Assembly (NCBI RefSeq): GCF_052078665.1
Contig: NZ_JBQJIK010000006.1
Coordinates: 1 to 64,000, forward strand
Source: Inquilinus sp052078665
GTDB lineage: Bacteria > Pseudomonadota > Alphaproteobacteria > DSM-16000 > Inquilinaceae
Length of the DNA: 64,000 bases
Direction of reading: 5' to 3'
The notes under the pieces were generated by a model that was not told the origin of the DNA, did no database searches, and was given only the letters and a program-made list of their open reading frames with translations. A program made the translations under genes and the position numbers. This document shows positions 1-8,791 of this stretch, piece by piece; the first letter of the stretch is position 1, and every line of letters begins with the position of its first letter.

Positions 1-8
1 TCTTGTTT

Positions 9-63
9 CCCTCACCTCGGGGAGAGGGAGGGGCCCGCCGCGTTGGCGGCGGGTGGGTGAGGG
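9..63. repeat. Nested palindrome beyond the RND permease stop
   Basis: An inner stem CCCGCCGC (34-41) and GCGGCGGG (46-53) with a GTTG loop lies inside outer arms CCCTCACC (9-16) and GGTGAGGG (56-63). It sits just past the stop of the minus-strand permease at 82. No clean U-tract follows on either strand, so it is more like a dispersed palindromic element than a classic terminator, although it could still stabilise the 3' end of that transcript. Confidence 0.5.
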
Positions 64-81
64 GGCTGGCTCCGGCGGCGA

Positions 82-3000
82 CTACTCCGCCGGGGCGTGA
101 CCAGGCACGACCCCGCCCTTGCCGCCGCGCCGGAGCCAGCGGCCGAAGGACAGGGCGCCGTGGGTCAGGTCCTCGACATAGAGGTACAGCACCGGGGTGA
201 TGTAGAGCGTCAGCATCTGCGACACGATCAGCCCGCCGACCACCGCCAGGCCCAGCGGCTGGCGCAGCTCGGCACTCGCCCCCTGGCCGACCGCGATCGG
301 CAGCGCGCCCATCAGCGCCGCCATGGTGGTCATCATGATCGGCCGGAAGCGCAGGGTGCAGGCGCGGTAGATCGCGTCGCGCGCCGGCAGCCCCTCGCTG
401 CGCTGCGCGTTCAGCGCGAAGTCGATCATCATGATCGCGTTCTTCTTGACGATGCCGATCAGCATCAGCACGCCGATGATCGCGATCACCGACAGGTCGG
501 TGCGGAACAGCATCAGGGTGCCCAGCGCGCCGATCGCCGCCGAGGGCAGGCCGGAGAGGATCACCAGCGGGTGGGTGAAGCTCTCATACAGGATGCCGAG
601 CACGATGTAGATCGTCAGCACCGCGCCGAGCAGCAGCAGCCCCTGGTTCTGCAGCGACTGCTGGAACACCTGGGCGTTGCCGGCATAGGCGGTGGTGATG
701 GTCACCGGCAGGCCGATCTCGGCCTTGATCCGGTCGACATCTGCCGTCGCGTCGCTGAGCGACTTCCCGCCGGCGACGTTGAAGGAGATGGTGACGGCCG
801 GCAGCTGCCCCTGCTGGTTGACCGACAGCGGCCCGGCCGTGCGCTCCACCGTGGCGAAGGCGCCGAGCGGCACCAGCTGGCCGTTGGAGGAGCGGACATA
901 GATCTTGTCGAGCGAATCCGCCGACCACGGGAAGGCCGGGTCGAGCTCGAGGATCACCTCGTAGCTGTCCACCGAGGTGAAGATGGTCGAGATCTGCTCG
1001 GTGCCGAAGCCGCCATAGAGGGTCGAGCGCAGCGCGTCGCTGGTGACGCCGAGCTGGGCCGCCTTGTCGCGGTCGACCTTCAGCGTCGCCTGCAGGGCGT
1101 TGAGCTGCAGGTCGCTGACCACGTCCTGCAGCACCGACGACTTTCGCATCTCGGTCGTCATCTTGCCGGCCCAGTTGTACAGCTCCTGCTGGTTCAGGCC
1201 CTGCATCACGAACTGGTACTGGCTGGAAGAGGAGCGGCCGCCGACCCGCAGGTTCTGCACCGGCACGATGTAGCTGTCGATGCCGGAGATCGGGCCCAGC
1301 TGGCGCCGCAGGTCGGAGATCACGGTGTCGAGCGGCGGGCGCTGGTCCTTCGGCTTCAGCTGCACGAACAGCCGGCCGGAGTTCAGCGTGCCGCCATAGC
1401 CGTTGGTGCCGACGCTCGACACCACGTCCTGGACATAGGGCGAGGTGCGGAACACGTCGCGGACCTGGTTCTGCAGCCCGATCATGGCGTCGAAGGACAC
1501 GTCCTGCCGCGCCTGGGTGGTGACCTGCAGTTGGCTCAGATCCTCGGTCGGGAAGAAGCCCTTCGGGATCGCCTGGAACAGCAGCATGGTGCCGGCGATG
1601 GTGCCGAAGAACACCAGCAGCATCACCGGGCGGTGCGCCAGGCACCAGCGCAGCGTCCGCGAATAGAAGCCGAGGATGGCGTCGAAGCCGCGCTCCAGCG
1701 TCCGGCCGATCGCGCCCTCCGGCTTCTCCTCGTCATGGGCGTGCAGGAAGCGCGAGCACATCATCGGCGTCAGCGTCAGCGAGACGAAGGCCGAGGCCGC
1801 GATCGACATGGTCACGACGACCGCGAATTCGTTGAAGATGCGGCCGACCACGCCGCCCATCAGCAGCACCGGGATGAACACGGCGACCAGCGACAGGGTG
1901 ATCGACAGGATGGTGAAGCCGATCTCGCGGCTGCCCTTCAGCGCCGCCTCGAAGGGCTTCATGCCCTCCTCGATGTAGCGGACGATGTTCTCCAGCATCA
2001 CGATCGCGTCGTCGACCACGAGGCCGACCGACAGGGTCAGGCCCAAGAGCGAGATGTTGTCGATCGAGAAGCCGCAGAGATACATGCCGGCGATGGTGGC
2101 CACCAGCGAGATCGGCACCGTGATCGTCGGGATGATGGTGGCCGACAGGCGGCGCAGGAACATGAAGATCACCATCACCACCAGGGCGATGGTCAGGCCC
2201 AGCGTGAACTGCACGTCGGTGACCGCCTGGCGGATCGAGGTCGACCGGTCGTTCAGCACGTTGATCTTCACCGAAGGCGGCATGTCGGCGCTGAACTTCG
2301 GCAGCAGCTCCTTCACCGCGTCGACGATGGCGACGGTGTTGGCGTCGGGCTGGCGCTGCACCGCCAGCACGATCGACCGGTTCTGGTCGAACCAGCTGGC
2401 CGTCTGGTCGTTCTCGACGGAATCGATCACCTTGGCGATGTCGCCCAGCCGCACCGGCATGCCGTTGGGCGACGCCACGATCAGGTCGGCGAAGGCCTTG
2501 GCGTCGTACATCTGGGTGTCGGCCTGCAGGATCAGCTGCTGCTGCGGACCCTGCAGGGTGCCGACCGGCGTGTTGACATTGGCGGCGGCGACCGCGTTCT
2601 GGACGTCGTCGACGCTGATGCCGCGATGGTTCAGCGCGTCGGGGTCGATCTGGATGCGGACGGCGTATTTCTGGCTGCCGTAGATCGACACCTGGGCCAC
2701 GCCGGTCAGGGTCGACAGGCTGGGCGAGATCACCTGCTCGGCGAAGGCGTCCAGGGTCGACAGCGGCAGCGTGTCGCTGCTGACCGACAGCAGCATGATC
2801 GGCGCGTCGGCCGGGTTGACCTTGCGGTAGCTCGGCGGCGAGGTCATCTCCGGCGGCAGCTTGCGCTGCACCGCGGTGATGGCAGACTGGACGTCGGCGG
2901 CGGCCGCGTCGATGTCGCGGTTCAGGTCGAATTCCAGGGTGATGGTGGTCGACCCCTGGGTCGAGGTCGCGGACATCGACTGGATGCCGGCGATGGTCTC

Positions 3001-3213
3001 GAACTGCTTCTCCAGCGGCGTCGCCACCGAACTCGCCATCGTGTCCGGGCTGGCGCCGGGCAGGCTGGCGGAGACGTTGATCACCGGGAAGTCGGTGTTG
3101 GGCAGCGCCGCGATCGGCAGCTGGCCGAAGGCGAACAGCCCGGCCATGACCATGGCGACCGTCAGCAGGGTCGTCATCACCGGACGGCGGATGCAGAGCT
3201 CCGAGAGATTCAT
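82..3213 (-). CDS. RND efflux pump permease (MdtB/MdtC/AcrB type)
   Basis: 1043 residues, full length for the HAE1 branch of the RND superfamily. The protein would be a proton-driven inner-membrane trimer pumping drugs or other toxic compounds through an adaptor and an outer-membrane channel. Visible features are an N-terminal membrane segment after LCIRRPV, the large periplasmic loop beginning near residue 30, and the transmembrane-4 motif GLVVDDAIV with the paired proton-relay aspartates at 401-402. The start follows the adaptor gene by 22 bases, so the two form an operon. No outer-membrane TolC-like gene is visible before the window edge. Substrate cannot be told from sequence. Confidence 0.95.
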   Translation of the reverse strand: MNLSELCIRRPVMTTLLTVAMVMAGLFAFGQLPIAALPNTDFPVINVSASLPGASPDTMASSVATPLEKQFETIAGIQSMSATSTQGSTTITLEFDLNRDIDAAAADVQSAITAVQRKLPPEMTSPPSYRKVNPADAPIMLLSVSSDTLPLSTLDAFAEQVISPSLSTLTGVAQVSIYGSQKYAVRIQIDPDALNHRGISVDDVQNAVAAANVNTPVGTLQGPQQQLILQADTQMYDAKAFADLIVASPNGMPVRLGDIAKVIDSVENDQTASWFDQNRSIVLAVQRQPDANTVAIVDAVKELLPKFSADMPPSVKINVLNDRSTSIRQAVTDVQFTLGLTIALVVMVIFMFLRRLSATIIPTITVPISLVATIAGMYLCGFSIDNISLLGLTLSVGLVVDDAIVMLENIVRYIEEGMKPFEAALKGSREIGFTILSITLSLVAVFIPVLLMGGVVGRIFNEFAVVVTMSIAASAFVSLTLTPMMCSRFLHAHDEEKPEGAIGRTLERGFDAILGFYSRTLRWCLAHRPVMLLVFFGTIAGTMLLFQAIPKGFFPTEDLSQLQVTTQARQDVSFDAMIGLQNQVRDVFRTSPYVQDVVSSVGTNGYGGTLNSGRLFVQLKPKDQRPPLDTVISDLRRQLGPISGIDSYIVPVQNLRVGGRSSSSQYQFVMQGLNQQELYNWAGKMTTEMRKSSVLQDVVSDLQLNALQATLKVDRDKAAQLGVTSDALRSTLYGGFGTEQISTIFTSVDSYEVILELDPAFPWSADSLDKIYVRSSNGQLVPLGAFATVERTAGPLSVNQQGQLPAVTISFNVAGGKSLSDATADVDRIKAEIGLPVTITTAYAGNAQVFQQSLQNQGLLLLGAVLTIYIVLGILYESFTHPLVILSGLPSAAIGALGTLMLFRTDLSVIAIIGVLMLIGIVKKNAIMMIDFALNAQRSEGLPARDAIYRACTLRFRPIMMTTMAALMGALPIAVGQGASAELRQPLGLAVVGGLIVSQMLTLYITPVLYLYVEDLTHGALSFGRWLRRGGKGGVVPGHAPAE

Positions 3214-3235
3214 TTTCGTGTCCCCCGCGCCCGGA

Positions 3236-4477
3236 TCAGGTCGGGCTGACGGCGGAGGCGACGCCGTCCGCGCGCGGCGCCGCCGGGGCCATGCCGGTCG
3301 TCTTCTCGGTGATGCGGCTGCCCTGCATCAGCCGCAGCTGGCCTTCGGTCACCACTTTCTCGCCCGGCTTCACGCCCTGGGCGACCACGGCGGTGTCGCC
3401 GACCGTGCGGGCCACCGTCACCGGCCGCATCTCGGCGGTGCCGTCCGGCTTGGCGACGAACACGAAGGGGCCCTCCTGGCCGGCCTGCAGCGCCACCGTC
3501 GGCACGGTGATGGCGTTGTCCTGGGTGCCCAGCTGCAGCGCCACCCGCACGAACTGCCCCGGCCACAGGGCGAAGGCGGCGTTGTCGAAGGTTGCCTTCA
3601 GCGGGATCGTTCCCGACTTGGTGTCGACCGTGCTGTCGATGAAGCTCAGCTGGCCGCTGGCGAGGCGGCGCTGGCCGTCGCTGTCGAAGGCGTCGACCTT
3701 CGGCGGCGTCGGGCCGGTCATCGCCGCGCGGATCGCGTCCAGGCTGCGCTCCGGCACGGTGAAGGCGATCCGGATCGGCGTCATCTCGGTGATGGTGACC
3801 AGGCTGGTCACCGCGCCGCTGGTGGCGTTGCTGTTGGTGGTGTTGGCCTTGACCAGGTTGCCGGCGGTGACCGAGACGACGCCGAGGCGGCCGGTGATCG
3901 GGGCCCGGACCTGGGTGTAGGACAGGGTCAGCTGGGCCTGGTCGAGATTTGCCTGGTCGGCGGCGACGCTGGCCTCCGACCGTTTGGCGGCGGCGATCGC
4001 CAGGTCATAGGCCTGCTGCGAGACCGCGCCGGTCTTGACCAGCGGCTTGTCGCGCTCGACATCCACCGCGGTCTGGTCGCGGTCGGCCTGGTCCTTCTCC
4101 AGATTGGCCTGGGCCAGGGCAACGGCGGCCTTTGGCGGCTTGTCGTCGAGGGTGAACAGCAGGTCGCCGGCCTGGACGGTCTGGCCGTCGGCGACATGCA
4201 CCTGCATCACCTGGCTGTCGATGCGGGAGGTGACCAGGACGGTCGCGATCGGCTCGACCGTGCCGATCGCGGAGATGGTGGTGGCGACAGGTTTCTGCTC
4301 GACCGCGGCGGTGACCACCGGGATCGACCGGCCCGCGTTCTTCGCTCCGGATTGGCCCGGGGCTTCGGCGGTCTTGCCGCTGCGCTCGATCGCGTCGGCG
4401 TTGCCGAAGCGCTGCCATGCGACGGCGGCAACAACGATGCCGAGGACCGCGACGACCCCCAAAACCGAGCGCTTCAT
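3236..4477 (-). CDS. RND efflux periplasmic adaptor (membrane fusion protein)
   Basis: 413 residues. The N-terminus MKRSVLGVVAVLGIVV is a membrane anchor or signal; it is followed by the lipoyl/hairpin region with MQVHVADGQTVQAGDLL, and a second half-motif near VRAPITGRLGVVSVTAGNLV, then the beta-barrel and membrane-proximal domains. This is the usual architecture of MdtA/AcrA-type proteins that bridge permease and outer-membrane channel. I chose the ATG at 4477 because the frame extends only nine residues further upstream and GGGAATCAGG precedes this ATG. First gene of the operon with the permease. Confidence 0.93.
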   Translation of the reverse strand: MKRSVLGVVAVLGIVVAAVAWQRFGNADAIERSGKTAEAPGQSGAKNAGRSIPVVTAAVEQKPVATTISAIGTVEPIATVLVTSRIDSQVMQVHVADGQTVQAGDLLFTLDDKPPKAAVALAQANLEKDQADRDQTAVDVERDKPLVKTGAVSQQAYDLAIAAAKRSEASVAADQANLDQAQLTLSYTQVRAPITGRLGVVSVTAGNLVKANTTNSNATSGAVTSLVTITEMTPIRIAFTVPERSLDAIRAAMTGPTPPKVDAFDSDGQRRLASGQLSFIDSTVDTKSGTIPLKATFDNAAFALWPGQFVRVALQLGTQDNAITVPTVALQAGQEGPFVFVAKPDGTAEMRPVTVARTVGDTAVVAQGVKPGEKVVTEGQLRLMQGSRITEKTTGMAPAAPRADGVASAVSPT

Positions 4478-4682
4478 GGCCTGATTCCCGCAGCCGGATC
4501 GCACCGTAAAAAGGCCTGCCCGCCCCGGTGCCTCACCGACATGTAAGACTTTTGTGCACTGCGATGGGGTTAATAATTTTCAATGCGACCGATGCGACGG
4601 AATGCAAAATGCCGCACGAGTAAAGGGCGACCGGCGCAGCCGTATCGGGTCGGAAAGAGAGGGGAGGGGGCGCTCCCCTCAC
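4478..4682. other. Intergenic region upstream of the efflux operon
   Basis: About 200 bases of locally AT-richer DNA (around 4560-4625) between the adaptor start and the palindromic repeat. It must hold the efflux operon promoter reading to the left; I see no confident -35/-10 pair and no adjacent dedicated regulator gene. Confidence 0.4.
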
Positions 4683-4760
4683 TGTCATAGCCGGGCTTGA
4701 CCCGGCAATCCAGAAGGTGTCGACGCTCTCTGGATGCCCGGGTCAAGCCCAGGCATGACA
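4683..4760. repeat. Palindromic intergenic repeat (MPGLDPGI-type)
   Basis: Two 30-base arms, one starting TGTCATAGCCGGGCTTGACC at 4683 and its near-perfect inverse ending TGACA at 4760, flank a short loop containing GTCGAC. Read through on the minus strand the element encodes VMPGLDPGIQ, a signature seen when such repeats are translated in many alphaproteobacterial genomes. It lies 22 bases beyond the stop of the iron alcohol dehydrogenase and could act as an mRNA 3' hairpin. Confidence 0.8.
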
Positions 4761-4782
4761 GGGAACGGGGAAGGTGCCAGCC

Positions 4783-5940
4783 TTACAGCCGCCCGTTCAC
4801 CGCGTCGACGAACACGGCGCGCAGGTCGTCGGCGTTGACCGGCTTGGCGTTGCTGCCGGTCGAGGGGTCGGCCTCGGCCATGCGGCCGATCTCCTCGGCG
4901 CGGTTGTCGCCGATGCCGATCTCCTTCAGCGTGTGCGGGATGCCGATCTCGCGGCGCAGATCCAGCACCCAGATCAGGACCGTGTCGAAGCTGGGGTTCG
5001 ACAGGTCGATGTAGCGGCCCAGCCGCTCCATCCGGCCCTCGATGGCGTCGCGGTTGTGGACCATGCAGTAGGGCATCAGGATGCCGTTCAGCAGGCCGTG
5101 ATGGGCGTCGTAAAGCGCTCCGAGCGGATGGGCGAGGGAGTGGATCGACCCCAGCCCCTTCTGGAAGGCGGTGGCGCCCATGCTGGCGGCGACCAGCATG
5201 TTGCTGCGCGCCTCCAGGTTCTTGCCGTCCTTGACCGCGACCGGCAGCCATTCCCGGATCAGCCGGATGCCCTCCAGCGCGATGCCGTCGGCCATCGGGT
5301 GGAAGCCGGGGGCGCAGAAGGACTCCAGGCAATGGGCCAGCGCGTCCATGCCGGTGGCGGCGGTGACATGCGGCGGCAGGCCGACCGACAGTTCCGGATC
5401 GGCGATCACCACGACCGGCATCATCTTCGGGTGGAAGATGATGCGCTTCACATGCGCGTCCTCGTCGGTGATGACGCCGGCGCGGCCGACCTCCGACCCC
5501 GTGCCGGCGGTGGTCGGGATCGCTATCACCGGGGCGATCTTGGCGGCGTCGGCGCGGGTCCACCAGTCGCCGATATCCTCGAAATCCCACAGCGGGCGCG
5601 ACTGGCCGGCGTGGAAGGCGATGGCCTTGCCGGCGTCCAGCGGGCTGCCGCCGCCGAAGGCGATGACGCCGTCATGGCCGCCCGCCCGATACACGGCGAT
5701 GCCGTCGGCGACGTTCTTGCCGGTCGGGTTCGGCTTGACGTCGCTGAACACTGCGGTCGGGATGCCGGCGGCCTCGTTGGCGGCGACCGCATCGACGATC
5801 ATCGCCAGCTTCGCCAGGCCGGGATCGGTCACCAGCAACGGCTGCTTCAGGCCATGGGCCTTGCACAGGTCCGGCAGCTCCTTGATCCGGCCGGGGCCGA
5901 ACTTCACCGCGGTCGGGTAGTTCCAGTTGCCTTTGAGCAT
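4783..5940 (-). CDS. Iron-containing alcohol dehydrogenase
   Basis: 385 residues, the normal size of group III (iron-dependent) alcohol dehydrogenases, which interconvert alcohols and aldehydes with NAD(P). The cofactor motif GGGSPLDAGKAIA and the metal-ligand regions TGMDALAHCLES and SIHSLAHPLGALYDAHHG are intact. It starts 28 bases after the stop of an aldehyde dehydrogenase gene on the same strand, so the pair probably oxidises an alcohol to an acid in two steps or works in reverse. The substrate is not identifiable. A promoter for both genes probably lies near the regulator gene upstream. Confidence 0.93.
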   Translation of the reverse strand: MLKGNWNYPTAVKFGPGRIKELPDLCKAHGLKQPLLVTDPGLAKLAMIVDAVAANEAAGIPTAVFSDVKPNPTGKNVADGIAVYRAGGHDGVIAFGGGSPLDAGKAIAFHAGQSRPLWDFEDIGDWWTRADAAKIAPVIAIPTTAGTGSEVGRAGVITDEDAHVKRIIFHPKMMPVVVIADPELSVGLPPHVTAATGMDALAHCLESFCAPGFHPMADGIALEGIRLIREWLPVAVKDGKNLEARSNMLVAASMGATAFQKGLGSIHSLAHPLGALYDAHHGLLNGILMPYCMVHNRDAIEGRMERLGRYIDLSNPSFDTVLIWVLDLRREIGIPHTLKEIGIGDNRAEEIGRMAEADPSTGSNAKPVNADDLRAVFVDAVNGRL

Positions 5941-5968
5941 TCTTGGTCTCGCGGAAAGGGGGCGCCGG

Positions 5969-7351
5969 TCAGGGAAGCCGCAGGTGGAAGGATTTCGGCC
6001 GGGTCAGGTAATCGTAGCCAAGGGTCGAGAGGGTGCAGCCGCGGCCGGAATCCTTGACGCCGGTCCAGGCCAGGGCCGGGTCCAGATAGTCGCAGCGGTT
6101 CAGGAACCAGGTGCCGGTCGCGACCTGGTCGCCGATGGCGATGGCGGCGTCGACGTCGCGGGTGAAGACCGACGCGGTCAGGCCGTAGGGGCTGTCGTTC
6201 ATCAGCCGCACCGCCTCCTCGTCCGACGCCACCTTCATGATGCCGACGACGGGGCCGAAGCTCTCCTCGGTCATCACCCGCATCGAATGGTCGACGCCGG
6301 TCAGCACCTGCGGCGCCAGATAGGGCGTGCCGGGCGCGTCGGCGGCGAAGCCTTTGGCGTCGATCAGGGCGCGGGCGCCCTGGCGCACCGCCTCGGCGGT
6401 CTGGCCGCGCACGAAGTCCGCGGCGCCGGCCCGCACCATGGGGCCGAGGGTCGTCGCCTCCTCGGTCGGGTCGCCCAGCACGTATTGCCGGGTCAGCTCG
6501 ACCGCGCCCTCGACGAAGGCGTCGTAGACCGAGGCGTGGACATAGATCCGCTCGATGCCGCAGCAGGACTGGCCGGAGTTGAAGAAGGCGCCATCGACCA
6601 GCGTCTCGACCGCGTGCTTCAGGTCGGCATCGGCGCGGACATAGCCGGGGTCCTTGCCGCCGAGCTCGAGCCCGATTCCGACGAAGCGGCCGGCGGCGGC
6701 CTCCTCGACCACGCGGCCGCCGGGGACCGAGCCGGTGAAGGCGACGAAGTCGACCGCGCCGCTGCCGATCATCTTCGCCGTGGTGTCATGGTCGGCATGG
6801 ATGTGCTGGAACACACCGGCCGGCAGGTCCCTGAACGCCTCGGCGAAGCGCTCGGCGCAGAGCGGGGTCTGGTGCGAATGCTTCAGGATCACCGCATTGC
6901 CGGCCATCAGCGCCGGGACCACGGCGTTGACCGCGGTCAGGTAGGGGTAGTTCCACGGGGCGACGACGAAGACCGTGCCCAGCGGGTCGCGCCGGATGAA
7001 GCGGCGGAAGCCCTCCTTCGGGCCGACATCGATGTCGGCCAGCGCGCCCTCGGCCACCGAGATCATGTACCGCGCGCGCTCCTCGAAGCCGCGCACCTCG
7101 CCGGGGGTGTAGCGGACCGGACGGCCCATCTGCCAGGTGATCTCGCGCGCGATCTCCGGCCCGGCGGCGACGAAGGCGTCGACCGCGGCGGACAGCAGGC
7201 GCGCCCGCTCCGACACCGGCACGCGCCGCCACTCGGCCTGGGCCACCCGGGCGCGGGCCAGCGTCGCCTCGGCCTCGGCCGGCGTCGCCAGCGGCCGCTC
7301 GACATAGACGCCGCCGTTCACCGGCGTGATGGTCTTCAGGATCTGGGTCAT
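5969..7351 (-). CDS. Aldehyde dehydrogenase, NAD(P)-dependent
   Basis: 460 residues from the ATG at 7351 (MTQILKTITPVNG). The nucleophile region FFNSGQSCCGIERI and the general-base region LELGGKDPGYV are present, as is the cofactor-binding segment VVAPWNYPYL, so the enzyme should be active on aldehydes. The open frame runs much further upstream but has no family similarity there and overlaps the regulator gene; the chosen start matches the usual family N-terminus. Operon with the iron alcohol dehydrogenase (28-base gap). Confidence 0.93.
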   Translation of the reverse strand: MTQILKTITPVNGGVYVERPLATPAEAEATLARARVAQAEWRRVPVSERARLLSAAVDAFVAAGPEIAREITWQMGRPVRYTPGEVRGFEERARYMISVAEGALADIDVGPKEGFRRFIRRDPLGTVFVVAPWNYPYLTAVNAVVPALMAGNAVILKHSHQTPLCAERFAEAFRDLPAGVFQHIHADHDTTAKMIGSGAVDFVAFTGSVPGGRVVEEAAAGRFVGIGLELGGKDPGYVRADADLKHAVETLVDGAFFNSGQSCCGIERIYVHASVYDAFVEGAVELTRQYVLGDPTEEATTLGPMVRAGAADFVRGQTAEAVRQGARALIDAKGFAADAPGTPYLAPQVLTGVDHSMRVMTEESFGPVVGIMKVASDEEAVRLMNDSPYGLTASVFTRDVDAAIAIGDQVATGTWFLNRCDYLDPALAWTGVKDSGRGCTLSTLGYDYLTRPKSFHLRLP

Positions 7352-7422
7352 TCGTCGTCTCGGGACAGCCTCCCTGCGGCGCGCATCTTGCGGCCATCGC
7401 CCCGGATTTCCCAGAAGGATCC

Positions 7423-8268
7423 TCAGTGATCGGGCTGCCATTCCCGCCGCAGCCGGGCCACGATCCGGCGGCTGTCCTCGTCGACCGGGACATAGGCGAC
7501 CAGCCGCAGGTCCGGCGCCTCCTCGACCCGGAACACGCTCTGCTCCAGCGCCATCGGGCCGTGCCGCGAGCTGAAGCGCTTGACCGGGTCCGGCCGCCGG
7601 GTGACGTCCTGCTCCGGCCACCAGCGGTGGAAGTCGTGGCTGGCCTGGTCCAGCCGGCGGATCAGGGCCAGGAAGGCCGGATCGTCGCGGTGGCGGCCGA
7701 ACTCGACGCGGAAGCGGGCCAGCATGCCGCGCGCCTCCGCCTCCCAGTTCGGGATCGCGGCGCGGTGCGGCGGGCTGGCGAAGACCAGCCACAGCATGTT
7801 GCGGTCCTCGGGCGACAGCGGGGCGAGGTCGCCGAACACCGCCGCCAGCGCAGTGTTCCAGGCGGCCACGTCAAGGCAGGCCGTGGCCAGATAGGCGGGG
7901 CCGTCGACCGCCTCGAGCATCCGCCGCAGGGCAGGGGTGACGCCGATGCTCTCCGCCGGCCGCATCGGCGGCGGCCGGTCATGAGCCAGGGTGAAGAGAT
8001 GGGCGCGCTCGGTCGCGTCCAGCCGCAGCGCCCGCGCCACCTGCTCCAGCACATGGGCCGAGACCTGGATGGCCCGGCCTTGCTCCAGCCAGGTGTACCA
8101 GGTGACCCCGACGCCGGCGATCTGCGCCACCTCCTCGCGCCGCAGGCCCGGCGTGCGCCGCCGCGCCGTGGCCGGCAGCCCGACGGCCGCCGGCTCCAGC
8201 CGTTCGCGCCGGCCGCGCAGGAACGCCGCCAGATCCTGCCGGTCCCGGGCCCGCCGCTGCTCCGCCAT
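7423..8268 (-). CDS. Helix-turn-helix regulator with MmyB-like ligand domain
   Basis: 281 residues from the ATG at 8268 (MAEQRRARDRQ). Residues about 20-80 form a Cro/XRE-type helix-turn-helix (RTPGLRREEVAQIAGVGVTW, then YTWLEQGR). The remainder matches the MmyB ligand-binding domain, with AWNTALAAVFGDLAPLSPEDRN and VKRFSSRHGP as landmarks. Such proteins usually control a neighbouring oxidoreductase or fatty-acid-related gene. It lies 71 bases upstream of the aldehyde dehydrogenase and is divergent from an NTF2-like gene, so either or both are likely targets; operator-like words lie in the 94-base divergent gap. Confidence 0.88.
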   Translation of the reverse strand: MAEQRRARDRQDLAAFLRGRRERLEPAAVGLPATARRRTPGLRREEVAQIAGVGVTWYTWLEQGRAIQVSAHVLEQVARALRLDATERAHLFTLAHDRPPPMRPAESIGVTPALRRMLEAVDGPAYLATACLDVAAWNTALAAVFGDLAPLSPEDRNMLWLVFASPPHRAAIPNWEAEARGMLARFRVEFGRHRDDPAFLALIRRLDQASHDFHRWWPEQDVTRRPDPVKRFSSRHGPMALEQSVFRVEEAPDLRLVAYVPVDEDSRRIVARLRREWQPDH

Positions 8269-8287
8269 CAGCCTGATGCTCCCAGTA

Positions 8288-8320
8288 CCAGGATAACTTG
8301 TCCTCTGGTTCCAGGATAAC
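8288..8320. promoter_or_regulatory. Candidate operator between MmyB-type regulator and NTF2-like gene
   Basis: CCAGGATAAC occurs twice as a direct repeat (8288-8297 and 8311-8320), 23 bases apart, which is close to two helical turns. The first copy is part of a near-palindrome AGGATAACTTGTCCT (8290-8304). The position, in the divergent gap of an XRE/MmyB regulator, suggests autoregulation and control of the neighbour. Confidence 0.5.
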
Positions 8321-8362
8321 ACGGCCGCGATCCTTGGCTGACGGAAACCGAGGAGGGACGTG

Positions 8363-8791
8363 ATGAGCAGCGAAGACGTGCGGCAACGGTTCCTGGAGTT
8401 CCGGGAGCGGCTGTACGGCCGGCACGACCTGGCCGCAGTGGACGAGATGGTGCATCCGGACTTCACCAGCGACAGCCCGCTGATCGCGCCCGGCATCGCC
8501 GGCTACAAGGCATTCGCCCGGATGCTGCAGACGGCGCTGCCGGACCTGCAGGCCCTGCGCCACGACGTGGTGGTCGAGGGCGATCGGCTGATGGCGATGG
8601 CGCAGTGGCAGGGGACCCATCGCGGCCTCCTGCTGGGTGCGGCGCCGACCGGCGCGGTGCTGCGCTTCGCCACCGCCGACCTGTACCGCCTGCGCGACGG
8701 CCTGCTGGCCGAGCATCGCGACGTGGTCGACCGGCTCGACGCCTCGATCGCGCTCGGGCTTGTCCGGCCGGCCGTCAGGTCGCCGGCTTGA
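8363..8791 (+). CDS. SnoaL/NTF2-like protein (ester cyclase family)
   Basis: 142 residues. The fold signature is FLEFRERLYGRHDLAAVDEMVHPDFTSD at the start and a curved-sheet pattern around HDVVVEGDRLMAMAQWQGTH, typical of SnoaL-like cyclases and isomerases that act on small hydrophobic molecules. The start ATG at 8363 is preceded by AGGAGGG at five bases. It is divergent from the MmyB-type regulator. Its 3' end overlaps the nucleoside hydrolase stop by 17 bases, tail to tail. The reaction is unknown. Confidence 0.85.
   Translation: MSSEDVRQRFLEFRERLYGRHDLAAVDEMVHPDFTSDSPLIAPGIAGYKAFARMLQTALPDLQALRHDVVVEGDRLMAMAQWQGTHRGLLLGAAPTGAVLRFATADLYRLRDGLLAEHRDVVDRLDASIALGLVRPAVRSPA

Noticed and set aside
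97..3249. 1050-codon plus-strand open frame
   Set aside because: It is antisense to the RND permease over nearly its full length, and the translation is a His/Arg/Asp/Gln-rich mix with no domain, typical for the reverse frame of a high-GC gene.
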